Positions 25,791 through 38,380 of a stretch of DNA of 64,000 bases are shown piece after piece. The DNA is taken from the NCBI GenBank assembly GCA_001643675.2, contig LSRY02000017.1, forward strand, positions 372,001 through 436,000. The letters are read 5' to 3'. The notes below the pieces were generated by a model. That model worked only from the letters and a program-made list of their open reading frames with translations. It ran no database searches and was not told the origin of the DNA. Within the stretch, counting starts at the first letter, position 1. The number at the start of each line of letters is the position of its first letter. This DNA is from Monocercomonoides exilis. Taxonomy: Eukaryota; Preaxostyla; Oxymonadida; Polymastigidae. A program made the position numbers and the translations under genes.

Positions 25791-27308
25791 ATGACAGATA
25801 TTCAAATTCGTGTTAAAACGCTTGGGGGAGAAACAATGTATATTATTGTTAACCAAGAAATGACTATTAAGCAGCTTAAAGAAATTATCGAAGAGAAAAT
25901 GAATATTCCCATCCCTGAGCAAAGACTTATTTTTGGAGGTCGAATTCCAAAGGATGAATTAACCATAAAAGAAGCAGGCATGTACTTTTGTAAATGCTAT
26001 AATTTATTTTGTACTGATTTTTTATTTCAGATATTATTGAAGATTCTTGTGTAACTATTTTAAGATCTACAGCATCACCAAAAATTAAATCATCAGAGAA
26101 AACTGAAAGAAAAGAAGAAAGTTCGAGTCTTGATGATGAAAGTCAAGATGGTACTTCTCAATCTGACCAGAATCTTTCGGAAGCTGCACTTAATCAATAC
26201 AAAGGAATAGTTATTCCTGAGAAATATTTTGAATCGCAAAATTCGTTCAATGGTACATATTTTTACATATTAATTCGTTTTTATTTTGTTCTCAGATTTT
26301 CTTGCTTCGGATTCTTTTCAGAGTATTCTTGATACTCCTTTTATGCAGCAACTATTAGATAACGAAGAAGCTTTAGGAACAATGTTCGCTTCAAACCCTG
26401 GATTTAAACAACTTCTGGAATCTGATCCTGAAATGAGCGCAATTTTCAGAAATCCAGAAGTGATGAGACAAATGTCACAGATTATGAAAAACCCTGCCCT
26501 ATTTAAAGAAATGATCAGGCATTCAGACGCAGTTCAAAGACAATTGGAGACAACCCCAGGAGGATTCCATTATCTCGAGCAAATGTATCACGATCTACAA
26601 GAACCTGTTTTTGATTCTTTGGAGAAGCAGCAGCAATCTCTTTTTGGTGGTTTTAATTCTGAAAAGAAAGAAGACGAAGAGGAGTATGAAAGAAAACGAC
26701 AAGAAAGAATCAAGGAAAGTGAAAAAGGAGTTCCACTTGTGAATCCTTGGGGAAGCAGAAACAAAGGGAAGACAACGAGCATGGGAGGCATGGATGGTTA
26801 TTCATATCCAGACCAAGCCGCTGGGGCAGCAAAACCATATGCTTACAATCCATTTATGGGCGGATGGCCTATGATGCCATTTGCACAGCAGCCGTCTGGC
26901 AGCTCAGGCGCTGCGCCTGGGATGCAGACAGGAGCACCGTTTGGAGCACCGTTTGGAGCACCATTTGGAGCACAGTCTTTCACTTCACAGCCTGCGATGC
27001 CCTCAGCTTTTCAAGCCACTCCTTCACATGGCGGTTCTGCCCCAGCCCAGAAAGCTCCTTCTGCGCCAACACAGCCAGTTCCATCAAGTGCTCCAACTGC
27101 TCTTCCTATGATGCTCCCAACAATGAAAAATCTTACTGATGCTGAGCTAGGTGCTCTCAAGACAAAGTATGCCAAAGAGCTGGAGACTCTTCATATGCTT
27201 GGATTTGTGGACGACAGGCTTAACGTGCAAATTCTTGATGCTTCAAATGGAAGCATTTCGATTACAGTGGAAAAATTGTACTTGCTTAGTGGAGGAATGG
27301 GAATTTAA
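25791..27308 (+). CDS. Ubiquilin / Dsk2-type UBL-UBA shuttle protein
   Basis: Exons 25791-25977, 26031-26252 and 26296-27308 join to 473 residues. Residues 1-75 are a ubiquitin-like domain (IQIRVKTLGGETMYIIVNQ.., EQRLIFGGRIPKDELTIKEA). An STI1-type region follows (NPGFKQLLESDPEMSAIFRN, NPEVMRQMSQIMKNPALFKE), then a Pro/Ala/Gly-rich linker with GAPFGAPFG repeats, and a C-terminal UBA ending at the stop (LETLHMLGFVDDRLNVQILD..). Known: ubiquilins carry ubiquitylated or hydrophobic clients to the proteasome. Intron 1 seems to begin GCATGT: joining AAA-GAA-GCA-G to AT-ATT reproduces the ubiquitin-fold length exactly, whereas the nearest workable GT donor adds four residues. Confidence 0.93.
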
Positions 27309-27449
27309 AAGATGAAGAAAAGATTCTAAATCTTTGTTTTTTTTAATATAGTATGGATTACGATTAATATATTTGTATATTAAAAAGTATGTAATAATGT
27401 GTAATTTTCCACCTCATATATATTCATTTCTTTCAAAATTGAGACATTC

Positions 27450-27486
<37 letters not shown>

Positions 27487-27758
27487 CCAATTCCTGTCAA
27501 AATATAAATCTATTTTAGAAAAAACATTTTTTCGGATATGAATGCAACATTACTAACTTATTGTTTTCAATTTTTCTCTAACATGTTAGCATTAATTTTG
27601 TTAACAGTAACAATTTATCTTTCAGTTATGGTTAACTGATCAACTATCTGAAAGAGAAAGAGATGAAGTCTTTCGTGAAAGATCTGTATGTCATAACTTA
27701 GCATTCTTCTTTTATTTATTATTTTATTGTTTATCAACAAAATAGAAAAGGAAAGGTG
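27309..27758. other. Intergenic region with possible 5' exon of the ENTH gene
   Basis: This holds an (AAAAG)n tract at about 27466-27485. An open segment at 27626-27686 follows a TTTCAG and precedes GTATGT; its reading (LSERERDEVFRERS) is helical and could be an upstream exon of the ENTH gene. The acceptor needed to keep frame (near 27755) is unusual, so it is left out of the model. Confidence 0.35.
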
Positions 27759-29683
27759 ATGGGATCAGAGTATGAAAAGAAAGTCATCAATGCAACGACT
27801 GATGACCGTGAAATTGTTGATTCTGAGCTTCTTCGTGACATTGCAGATGCCACAAATGATTATTCCCAATATAACATCATCATGGGAAAGATTTGGGAAC
27901 GTATTGATCAAAAGCCTCATGAATGGAAGATTGTGTACAAGGTTTGGGAGATTCAAATTATTTTCGAAGTTTTAAAAGAAACCTTGCAAATATATTTCGT
28001 TTCTTGTTGAATGAATAATACATAACGTAGGTGTTGGGTTTGCTTGAAGCTCTTATTAGAATGGGAAATGCTCGTTGTGTTGATGATATAAAAGCTAATT
28101 CTCATCGTCTTAAACAACTTGAATATTTTGACTATATAAATACAAAGCATATTGACTGTGGAGAAAATGGTTTGTTTTTGATTCAATTGTGACAAAAGAG
28201 AAAAATTATTATGTTTGCATAATTTATTTAAGTGCGAGAAAAAGCCAAGAACATCTTGCAAATACTTGAAGATGATGATCAAATTCGTGAAATGAGAGCA
28301 GATGCAGAAAGGACAAGAGGAAAGTTTCAGGGCATTGGAAGCAGTGGAGTTGGAACTTCTCGTTATGAAAGTAGATATGTTGGGCCATCATATGATACAT
28401 CTTATAGATATAGCTCAGGAGGTGAAACACCTTCAAAATATGATATGGGATCTGGCGGATCAAGTGCTCCAAGCGGAAGGTCACACTATAGCTCAGATTC
28501 GTATGACGGAGAAGGAGGATTCACTGGAGGAACCGATTCACAATCTACAGAGAATGCAATGCAAAGAGATCGCCCAGCGGGAATTAGACGAGAACCATCT
28601 CCATCTTCAGCTACACCAACATCATCAACTACAACCACAACAGCAGACAATTCATTTGCATCTTCCTGGGCTTCATTTGCACCTTCAAACACAGCTACCA
28701 CAACAACAGCAACACCTTCTCAGCCAGCATATCCTCCCGTATCGCCACAGTCCAATTCTGGCGGAGGCTTTTTCGCAGGACCAACTGCTCAACCTGCTCC
28801 AGCCGTTGCACCTTCAACAACACAGCAACCAGGATTTTTCTTTGGTTCTACAGCTACCCCTGCTGCAGCTCCAGCACCAGCTCCAGCTCCTGTTGCACAA
28901 CCAGCACCTGCACCAGTTGCCCAAACTGCCCCTGTGCAGCAAACATCGCCATACCCACAAAGTGGAGGCTTCTTCAGCTCGGCTCCTGCTCCTGCTCCTG
29001 CACCAGCCGCTACTGTTGCACCCGCTCCAGCTATGACAGCAAGCGTTGCTCAAACTTCTCAAATTAACTTTATGAATACTTCAGCACAGCCAGCTCCAGC
29101 ACCTGCACCGAAGTCCAGCGGCGTTATTGTTGCAGCACCTCCTTCTGATGATGCATTCTCAGTGTTCTTGGAATCAGCTCAAAAGGCAGAAGAGCCAGCT
29201 GGTGTGTGAAAGTTGGGAGAAAAAAAGAGAGAGAGATTTATGTGAAGCATTATTTTATTAAATCAAATAATTTTTCTTTTGATTTGCTATAGTATTTATT
29301 TTTGTGATGAACTGATTATAAATGTATTAACAAATGAATTTTTATTTTCTTCTTTGATTTCTGGATGATATTTTGTTTGTGTTTAATGAATATTTTTTAC
29401 AGAACCAAAAAGCTCTGGTCCAGATGACTTGATTGATCCATCTCTGATTGATGTGTCCAACTTGGGAGCAAAGAAGAAGGAGCCAGAAAAGAAGAAAGGA
29501 CAGTTCCTGAAAGTGTCTGTCTCATCAAGCGCCAACCAAGCTGCTGTTGGCATGCCTATGGGAACACCCGGAATGGGAATGGGAATGCAGCCAATGATGG
29601 GCGGAGGATACTACGGAGCCCCAATGAACACACCCGGATATCCACAGCCTGCTCCTGCTCAGCCCAGACCATATCAATGGTAA
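27759..29683 (+). CDS. ENTH-domain clathrin adaptor (epsin family)
   Basis: Exons 27759-27941, 28031-28169, 28233-29201 and 29403-29683 join to 523 residues. Residues 1-150 form an ENTH domain: EKKVINATTDDREIVDSELL, YNIIMGKIWERI, VYKVLGLLEALIRMGNARC and ENVREKAKNILQILEDDDQI. The rest is disordered, with Gly/Ser, poly-Thr and Ala-Pro (APAPAP) stretches, a DDAFSVF acidic-phenylalanine motif, and LIDPSLIDVS resembling a clathrin box. It ends in a Met/Gly/Pro-rich tail. Known: epsins bind phosphoinositides through ENTH and recruit clathrin and adaptors at the plasma membrane, Golgi or endosomes. ATG 27759 is the first in-frame Met of the fold; an upstream exon is possible. Confidence 0.9.
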
Positions 29684-30843
29684 AAAATAAGTTGCTGTAC
29701 TTATCCACTTTCTCTGCTTGCGGATTATTAAAGCAGGAATCTAATAAGGAGAGAGGAAAGGAGGGGTTCAGGTATTTTTTTATATTTATTTTAAGGACAG
29801 ACTAAAGGATGAACAGTGAGTCAAAACAATAAACATAAAAGTGTCATTGTTATTAGTCTTCTCAAAGTGGATGGTATTGTTTTCTTAGGTTTATCTGATT
29901 TTGAAAATGAAGATGTTAATATTAGCAAGTTTCTACCTTTTGGAGCTACATGTCAATTCTTAAGCTTTCTTTCTTTCGCAATTTTTTTTTTTTTTTTGTT
30001 GAGGCTCTTTCTTTCTCAACCTCTTTTTTAATTTCTGCTCTTTTTTCTGTCATTTTTGGTTTTGGTAAAATAAATGTGTATTGCTTGTTGGTTGACTTCG
30101 CTATTTGCCTCATGTCTGATCCGTTGATAAGACTTTTTCGTTTTTTTAAAGTATTATTTCTTCGTACTCTCATCTTACTCATTCAATCATTGTTATTCGC
30201 CATTTGGATTTGATCATTACAACTCATCACCAATTCAAAATACACAGATCATTCGTCTTCATGATATTTTTTTTTAATTCTTTAAAAATGAAATAATCAT
30301 TACATCTAATTTGCTCAGAATTTTAATTATTTATAAGAAGGAAGAAAAACTTCTGTGTTTTTTTTAATGTATCAATAAAGTGTTACGTTCAATTCTAATA
30401 ATAAAAAAAAATAAAAAAATTTGAGTACAATATTCTTCAAAGATTGAGTGATGAAAGGAAATAAGTTCAATGTTTTGAATGTGAAATCGTCTTGAAAAAC
30501 TGACAATTTCCTTTTGAAGTGTAATTATAATAAATTCTCCATGAATTATTCCATTGAAAATTATTTCGATAAAATAATTTTTATAAATATTCTAACCAAT
30601 ATTCTCACACATATAAAAAAATAAATTTTATATAAATGGGAAATTATTTTTGAAATCATATTTTTTCTAACAAAGATTTCTGTCAAAAAATTTCCTTTGA
30701 ATATCACTAAAAAAACACTGAAAAGAGAAAAGAATAATTAAAGACATAGTCGTTTTTAATTCTGATAAAACATTTGTCTTTAAAATTATTCTGATTGTTT
30801 TTTGCATTTTTAAACAAAATCTCTTCCCAGTAAAAAGCAACCT
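29684..30843. other. AT-rich intergenic region
   Basis: There is a T-run at 29982-29997 and purine-rich GGAGAGAGGAAAGGAGGGG text at 29748. No open frame with a recognisable fold and no RNA gene was seen. Confidence 0.5.
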
Positions 30844-32820
30844 CGAAAAATCAACACTTCGAAAAAAGTTATGATTTCATAAATAATGACCAATTTTTTT
30901 CATTTTCGAAAAAAAAAAGGCGTAATGAAACAAGAAGCACATCAGTCATTTTTTAATAAAAAAGTAATTTTGAAGTTAATATTATAGTTTTTGATATTTA
31001 AAAGTTGAATTGAGTCATGAAAGTGAAAAATGAAATGGATTTATTGAAGAGATTTCGTTCTTTTTTTCGTCATTTCTGTATCTGACCAGCCGCTTGCTTC
31101 ACTGCCGTCGTCAATAATGTCATCTTTTTCATATTCGAAATCGTTTAATGAATCTGATGATATCTCATCTCCTGAAGGATCTTGATCGATGTCATCATCT
31201 GGAAAGAATTTTCTGAGTTCTTCGTGATATTCATTTTCATTGTAATAAACCAAAATTTTCAAGAATACCAAAAAGGTTTTATCTTCATGATGCTGACACA
31301 AATGCGCATACAGATATTCATCCAGATCAGTATATTTCACTCCGAATGGAGGCATATGACGTCGTAAGTTGACCCAAGATCCTTCGATAGTGTTTGTTGA
31401 TTCTCCCATTACGTTGACAAATTCTTTTGAATGATTAACAGTGTGATGGATATATCCTAATTCAGAGAGTTTGGAATATGCTTTCCATTGATCCGAAATA
31501 ACGATGGAACCTGGCATTATTATTTTTTGGAAAAGAGAAAGAAGCACGTTTGCTGATCGCCTTCCCACAAAAAAAGCTACCATTAAATGTATTGATCAAA
31601 TTGATTTTTGATGTTCAATTGCCCCGAAAAGCCAAATTAGTTTCTTATTTTAACCTGGAACAATTTTTTGAAATTATGAGAAAATATGTGAATAAATCAA
31701 ACCTCTTTTATATTTCCTTCTCCGCCTAGCCGATTCATCAATTTCCACCTCAACGCCAGGACCTCCTATCGTTCTTGGATTTTTGAATAAAAACATCGAA
31801 CAAGCTCTTCTGAATATACTGTTAAATGCACCAACAGAATGGACTTCAACACCTGATATTAATGAAACTTTAGTGTTACTGATATAAATCCAATAACAAT
31901 ATGCCAATATTAATATAGTAGAAATTTTCAATGGCGATCGAGAAAAAATAGTTCCAGTGCGGATTGACATTCTTTTTTTGCATGTCGAACATGAATAATA
32001 AGATTTGCATCCATGTTCAGAAACAATTGAAATGTTTGAATGACAATTTTTGCATTTTTGGGGTTTGACAAGAATTTCATTCTCGAAAAGAAAGTCTATT
32101 GCACTGCTTTCAAATAAAAACCTCTGGAAAATGGAGTGTAATTGTTTGAAAGATTCTGAAATGTATGACATTCGAGCAATAGTGAAAAATGTCGAACAAA
32201 TTCTTTATGATCATTCCATTATTCATGAGATAAACTAGATTTTCTTTATTTTTCATCGGTTGAAATCCTTTCGTTTCTAATGAAAAAACCTTCAATTATT
32301 CAATAATATAACAAAAGAAAAAGGAATAAGTGATAATCTCGAATTTCCATTGATGTCCTTTTGGTTTCAGTATGCCAAAAATAATATTCATGACAATACA
32401 TGGGGGAAAATATGTGAATTCCTGTTTTTTCATTGAAAAAAAATGCACTTTTTTTGTATATTTGTGATCAAAAAACATGAAAAAAATGGGTTCATTTTTT
32501 GAAAGACGTGGGAGAATACAAAACATTATGTTGTAATGTCAATAATACATGTTTATGGATATGAGAATCCTATCTTTTTTGAAATCTGAGAGAGTTTAGG
32601 AAAGTTATGAGATAAACAATTATTTTGTCCTTTGTTCAAAAAAAAAAAAAGAATGATAATTCATATTTTCCCTTATATCATATTGTTGAGAAAAACGAAT
32701 TGAAATAAAACATAAAATAATTTTTATCCAAGATGAAAAGAAAATATTCTCACATATCCATTTTATATTTGGGTGATAATTATTGTAGTCATATCTTTTT
32801 TCGAAGTGTTGATTTTTTCG
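30844..32820. mobile_element. ISXO2/Merlin-type DNA transposon with degenerate inverted repeats
   Basis: Two inverted segments bracket a DDE transposase gene. The left (30844-30892) reads CGAAAAATCAACACTTCGAA and on to ATAATGACC. The right (32771-32820) is its reverse counterpart, from GGGTGATAATTATTG to GTGTTGATTTTTTCG. They share the ATCAACACTTCGAAAAAA text that other copies of this end-family lack, so they look like a true pair. The GGGTGAT core faces inward here, opposite to elements A and C, and no target duplication was fixed, so the exact termini are uncertain. Confidence 0.55.
31041..32171 (-). pseudogene. ISXO2-like DDE transposase, interrupted by stop
   Basis: The minus-strand reading has an N-terminal zinc ribbon (CKNCHSN..CSTCKKR), then first catalytic Asp in VEIDESARRRRKYKRG, WLFGAIEHQKSI, second Asp in VISDQWKAYSKL, VNHSKEF, and catalytic Glu in TNTIEGSWVNLRRH, followed by an acidic tail. 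This is the order of the ISXO2/IS1595-Merlin transposase family. An in-frame TGA at 31596-31598 lies between GAIEHQKSI and SIHLMVAFFV, and the sequence between KYKRG (about 31704) and WLFG contains stops; an intron could remove some of these but not the TGA without losing conserved residues. Inferred: inactive copy. Confidence 0.75.
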
Positions 32821-33187
32821 AAGTTTTATCACTTTTTATAAAATTTTATCATTAAAAAGAAAAAAACTAGGTGAAATGTTTTAATAAATGATTATTGGGA
32901 CAATTTTCTAGAAAAATTCATTTAAATAAAAAGAAATGATTTCTCAGCGTTCATTTATCAAAATTCAAAGAGTTTTTCTCAAACCGAATCCTTTGAATGA
33001 AAAAATATGGGTTCAAAAACAATCTCCAATTTTTATGAGAAAAAGTATTTTGAATAAAGATCTCTTTCGATATTAAAGTAATATTATAATGACATTGTAT
33101 TTTTCGAAGTAATGAGCTGCAACAGTCATATGTCAATTTTTTTGTTAAGTTCATTTTGTTCAAATTCCTATAAAAAAATAGTTGAAT
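32821..33187. other. AT-rich spacer between transposons
   Basis: No gene was seen in this stretch between the ISXO2 element and element A. Confidence 0.45.
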
Positions 33188-33266
33188 ATTTGGGTGATTA
33201 TTTATGTAATCATATTTTTTCTGTTAATATATTCAGTACAAAAATTTCCTTTGCGTTAAAATAAGT

Positions 33267-33446
33267 GGCATAGGTCTGAATTGTACCATTTTTTCTGCTT
33301 TGTTTTGGAAATTTTTAATTAGAAATTGTGAAATATTATAATTTTTTATTGCCAAAATCGATCGGAATAATAAAAATTGCTTCACTTTATTTTTTCGATT
33401 TTTTAGTATTGATCACATATCCCATAATAATGTTGTTATTTTTCAA
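33267..33446 (+). repeat. Left terminal inverted repeat of element B
   Basis: This matches 59745-59924 in reverse complement over about 180 bp with a handful of substitutions. Its outer end is GGCATAGG, preceded by AAATAAGT. Confidence 0.9.
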
Positions 33447-33823
33447 GATATTTTGATCAAAACCATAAAATATATTTAATTTTCCGATATTTCACAATTT
33501 GATTTGTTTTTTGAAAAACGCAACAAACTTCGATATATTTTCAACAGTTTGTTAGTTTTCTTTTTTATCTTTAAGTATTTTATGAATTTTTGTTGTTTTT
33601 GGTAAAAAAGGACTTGTATCATATACATAATTGATTAAGATTTTGCATCAATTTACTAATCAATATTCTGAAGAATCAAAAGAAGAAGTTCCGACTGTTC
33701 TTTCTTCAAAATCAGACATTGCACAACAATCAGCATCAGTTACCAGAAAAGCAAATGAATCAAATGAAACCACACAAAAGGAGAATCCATTTACAACTGA
33801 AGCTATAATCAACTCGTCTTCTT

Positions 33824-36304
33824 GATGGTTATGCTATCGTTTAACCTCCTTCTCCTTCTCCTCCTTCTCCGCCTTCTTTCACCACTGATTTAACTTCTCA
33901 AATTCAACCCAATCTTTTCTTTCTTTTGCACACTGCTCAAAGAAGCTTTCTTTTCAGCTCTGTCTTTTTCTACAATCGCCATGCTAGTGATTTGCTTCTG
34001 ATTGTTTGTCTTCATTTAACATCAATTCAAAACAAGGCTCCATCCTGAACTGCTTCGTGCGCAATGATATCGTTCTTTTAAGCTCAATCACATGTTACAC
34101 CCGAACTCGACTCCTCGTTTTTCTTTGATTCCTCTCCGTCTTCGCAGCTCATTCCGCTTGTGTCTGCCTCTCTTTGCATCCTCACGACACTTTTGACTAC
34201 TGCTGAGTCCACAAGAGCAGTTGCCACGACTCTCACGCGCCTTATCATGGACAATCCTGTTAATTGTATTCATTTCTTTGTGTTTGAAGAACAACTACTG
34301 GGTGTGGGGAAGGAGAAAAAGATAGAGGAAAGCGAATAATGCTTACCAAAAGAGAATGCTTATTCGCTAAATCCGTCTGCAACTCCTGCTTTATCGCCAC
34401 TTGTGCCATCGCCTATGTGTGAGACAACCAAAAAGGCTTCTCCATTCTCCCTCTCTTTCCTCTCAGATATTCCTTCGCTTGAGCCGCCTTCCTCATCCTC
34501 TGCTTCTTCTCTGCTTCTTCTAATGTTCGGCTCTTCCTTTGTGCGATGCTGCTTCTCCCTCTTGTTCTCCACGTTTCCTAACAAAGATCTCCATTCGTTC
34601 TGCATTGAGCTTGCTCTAACGACTCTTTGTCATTTGCATTTTGGTTCACCGACACTCACTCAACTTTTGTTGTTCTCTTCGCTGCCAATGATCCTCACTC
34701 TCAAAGGAAGTTTTTCACAATGGGACAATTTGTATCTGGAGGAGTGCAAGCACTCAATGAAGCCTGACTGTGCATCGATGGTTTCGTCGTCTATTCAAAG
34801 CACTCTGAAAGAAAAGCCAGCAAAGCCGACAGAGCTAACAGAAAATCAGATGTTAAACAAGAAAGTTGCACATCCATTGATTAGCATCCCATCTCTAGAC
34901 ATCATTGTGCCATCATCTGTGTCTTCGTTTATACCAATTATTGCCTTGCAGGCTTCAAATGTGAATCGATATCTTCAAACATTTCTGGTGTCTGTTGAAC
35001 CCAGTTTATCTGTTCAGCATTCGACTTTGTCATCACAATCGTCATCGTCCTCTTATTACAACTGAACTGGAGAGATGTTGATTCCCACGCTGTACTTCTT
35101 ATTTTCTTCGTTCTGTTTCCATTCTGTGTTGTTCTATCCGGTCCAATCAACAACTTCTGATCTTCTCACTACGTTTTCCACAATCGATATACAAGTGCTT
35201 TCTGCCTATCTATTTTACGCTCTTCTCTCGCCTTTACTTTCTCCCCTCAATTTGTTCCACTCGTTACCTGCTCAGTCATCTCCTTCAAACCCTGCTGTCA
35301 TGAAGATGTTCCATCGGCAGTTGGTTGAACAAGAACTCAGAAAAAGGAAGAGGGCTGTAATGGAAGAGCGAGACAGACTGAATCAGCTGGACGACGACAG
35401 CGACGATGAGGCTGAAGAGGAAGAGGAAGAAGAAGAGACAGATAAAGGATCGACAGGAAAGCATCTTGTTCTTGCAATGCAGAATATGATTGGGGGGATT
35501 GCTGATTTGGCAACTGATGCGTTATCGGCAGTGGCAAACAAATCTGCAAAGTTCACATCAGCTATCAGGGGCATGTTTTCCTTTCTCGGTGAAAAAAAGT
35601 GAAAAGATGATAAAGACACAGACGATGAGTCAGATGATTGAAGCGAAGAAGAAAGAAAAGAAAATGAAGCTGAAGCCAAAGGAAAAGAACACAAAAGGCA
35701 TGAAAAATCAGGAAATCAATCAACAGCCAACGAAGATCAGGAATCACATGAGGCAAATGAATCTTCAAGTGATTAACAGATTGTTGCTTCCAATAATTCT
35801 TCACAATCCACTTCAAGCACATCTCAATCCATTCCAAAATCTCCCTCAAAAGTTAAGAATGCATCTTCTTCTTCCTCCTCTCTTTCTCTTTCTGCTTCTT
35901 TGCCATTATTCCTCCATCCTTCCTTCGTTTATCGTGCAGATGGCATTGTTGTCCTCTGTATTCATCTGCTCACTCGAATAGCTTCTGTTGATTTAAGCCT
36001 GCTTCCACAGTCTCCTTCAATAAAAATGCATTCACATTGTTCACGTAGCGATGATAGCTCGTTAAGTCTTGTTCACAAAGTGCTCATTGCAAAAACCTCT
36101 GCTCATTCTTTTTCGTCTTGTCAACAGATTTCGTGTGAAACTACTTCTGGGCAATCAGATCAGCTCAATAACCAAAAGCTTTCGTTCACTTATCCAAAAG
36201 CAGTCAGAAATTCGAAGAGATCAACATCTTCAAGTTCTCTTGCTCCTCTGAAGGATGCTGTTCCTCTAGTTCTGTCTGCAAAGGAAATAAACACAAGAAG
36301 ATGA
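33824..36304 (+). pseudogene. Decayed coding-like region in element B, one frame with several stops
   Basis: One forward frame (set by 34403 and 35075) reads as Ser-rich, Leu-rich protein over about 2.4 kb: for example SLCILTTLLTTAESTRAVAT near 34170, LTTLCHLHFGSPTLTQLLLF near 34620, and a basic/acidic coiled segment FHRQLVEQELRKRKRAVMEE near 35310. It is cut by in-frame stops at about 33842, 34045, 34079, 34340, 35063, 35600, 35639 and 35774, yet needs no frameshift. No family was recognised. Inferred: a captured host gene fragment decaying by nonsense substitutions. Confidence 0.5.
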
Positions 36305-36387
36305 TGTGAAAAAGAAAATATGAATGATTCCACAATTGTTTATTAGAATGAAGATTGTCCTTCTAATTTATTCACAACCCGAACTTA

Positions 36388-36819
36388 TCAATCAAACAAC
36401 ACTTCCCTAAATCCATTTAGTGAATTGAATTTTTTGGGAGCATCTTCACTTGTCCAAGTTGTCCAAAAGCTTTTCAATCCACCTCTTTCTTTTTCCCCCA
36501 TCACATTCATCACATCCTGTCCATTCAACCCGGCAGGCCAGCTAACTCTGCAACAGAATGTGTTGCTATGGTCAGCCACCATCGACTTCCTCATTTCGCT
36601 CGATAAGAGCATTCTCAGCAGCTCCACGCTGGGAATGTCGCAGCACACATACGTTGTCACAAAGCTTGCTGTCAACGAGGAAGCAAACTGATGCGGCTCG
36701 CAGTTCTGCTCTGAAGAGACGTGTGTTGAATTGGAGAAGATGAATGTACTGTCTGCATTTGCATAAATGCCTCCTTTGACTGCACTGTCTCTGCGTCTCC
36801 TCAGTAGTGTTGCTTTCAT
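36388..36819 (-). CDS. Uncharacterised open frame in element B
   Basis: It encodes 143 residues from ATG 36819 to TGA 36388. Composition is protein-like (QFASSLTASFVTTYVCCDIP, MVADHSNTFCCRVSWPAGLN) but matches no family I know. It lies between the decayed region and the transposase 3' end and may be one exon-like piece of a captured gene. Confidence 0.35.
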   Translation of the reverse strand: MKATLLRRRRDSAVKGGIYANADSTFIFSNSTHVSSEQNCEPHQFASSLTASFVTTYVCCDIPSVELLRMLLSSEMRKSMVADHSNTFCCRVSWPAGLNGQDVMNVMGEKERGGLKSFWTTWTSEDAPKKFNSLNGFREVLFD

Positions 36820-37174
36820 TTTGGAAGGAAATCCCCAAAATTTCCTTTCTCTTTTATTATATCATATGAGCTGCAAACAATAAAATCTTTGTATTTCTTC
36901 CTTTGGAAAACTGCGTTGACGAAAACTTGGATAGTGCCTTTTCGATGAGCAATGACGAACTTCTTCAGCAAAATCGCTAAATAATATGAATCACTCATCA
37001 ATTTTCGATTATTTTTGAAAAAATCTTTATCATTATTATCAAAATATTCAAAAATTGAAATGGATGTTAATTGAGTTAAATACTCAGCGAATTGAAAAAG
37101 ATTTCTATATGGCGAAGTGAAAACAAAATAAGCAAGTTGTGATTGATGATTTTTTTCAACTTTAGTGGGTTCTG
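36820..37174. other. AT-rich spacer downstream of the split transposase
   Basis: Nothing supported was seen. Confidence 0.4.
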
Positions 37175-37777
37175 TTACGGAAGAGTTATTGGCTTATTTG
37201 ATGAACCAATTGTTTTATTCTTCATCCCGCTCCTGAGAAGTTTCAATTGAGAAAATTGTTTTATTTGCATCAATTTTTTTTGAAACTTTTTTTCTAAAGC
37301 CTTTTGACGTTGTTGAACATAATATTGAGTCCATTCTTTATATAACTCTGATCCTTCGGTTTGAACATGTCTTGTTATCAAATAGTTATACACGTTCCTC
37401 TTTGTTGTTTGTGATTGTTCTTTCATTTCTTTCCTTTTCATCTTTTGATCCTCGGATATTTCATCTGCTTTTTGGTGATTGGACTTTCCTTCAAACTTCT
37501 TATGTTCATCTTCTTCAACTTGTTCATTTTCTTCGTGCTGATAATCATTATGTCCATTATATTCGTGCAGGTTGTCGTTCAGGTCATTCATTTTCTTTTT
37601 TGAAGCGTTGTATACATCATTCGTTGAAGACAAATAACAAAGATCATCAGACGAACTATCCTCTTCAAAGAATTCATATGACGAAGGTGAATCTTCTTCT
37701 TCATTTTCATCAATGGAACATTTTTCATAATTGCTATCAGTGTTATTTGTTTCTTCTGTTTCTTTTTCATTAATTCT

Positions 37778-37825
<48 letters not shown>

Positions 37826-38219
37826 GTAATTTATCAAGATCATCCGTATTATATAAAACACATTCTTGATTTGATTTTTCTTCTTCCATTTTTTTCATCT
37901 CGTATAATTCATTCATCTTCTTCTTTTCATCTTTTTGAATAGTTTCAATCTCTTTTTCACAATCTTCGAAAGTCTTCAAAAATGTATTCAGTTCTTTGAC
38001 ATTTACTGTTGATAAATCGCTTAGAAATTTTTGTTGACTTTTGTGAATATTGAATCTATATATGAATTCATATATATATTCCTTTTTTTTTGTAAATGAT
38101 CTTCCCCTTTTTGGTATATTTTCTTTCAAGTGAGACCACATACACTCAATTGTTTGAGTATGTATTGTGTGATCGTGTTCATCTTTAAATCGTTCCGAGT
38201 GGTTGACACTTTTGAGTTC
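37175..38219 (-). pseudogene. 3' half of element B transposase (split by element C)
   Basis: From 38219 the minus strand reads ELKSVNHSERF, then HTQTIECMWSHLKENIPKRG with the third catalytic residue Glu, then a helical charged tail. It continues exactly where the 5' half (59034-59714) stops: GGA-TAT + GAA-CTC rejoins EKEGY|ELKS in frame once element C and one ATAT are removed. After about 130 residues comes a 46-nt A-run (T46 at 37779-37824 on +) that shifts the frame; one reading stops at 37770, another continues to 37175 with an acidic then basic tail. Homopolymer length decides which. Confidence 0.85.
37779..37824 (+). repeat. T46 homopolymer
   Basis: This is a 46-base T run, an A/lysine run on the transposase coding strand. 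Its length is prone to slippage and sequencing error. Confidence 0.9.
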
Positions 38220-38223
38220 ATAT

Positions 38224-38249
38224 GGGTGATTTTTTTTGACATCATAAAA
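38224..38249 (+). repeat. Left terminal inverted repeat of element C
   Basis: GGGTGATTTTTTTTGA[C]ATCATAAAAA-type end, the same family as the ends of element A. Its outer neighbour is ATAT. Confidence 0.85.
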
Positions 38250-38362
38250 AAAGATCAAAAATCGAAAATATAAATTCTATTGTGGTATTAATTGATCAAA
38301 GAGTTAAATTGTTTTTTTGCAAGCATTTAGCATTAATTTCTGTAATATAAATTTGTTTTATT

Positions 38363-38380
38363 CCCCCCCCCCCCCCCCCC
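38363..38380 (+). repeat. C18 homopolymer
   Basis: Eighteen consecutive C bases (G18 on the minus strand) lie about 140 bp inside the left end of element C, in otherwise AT-rich DNA. Confidence 0.9.
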
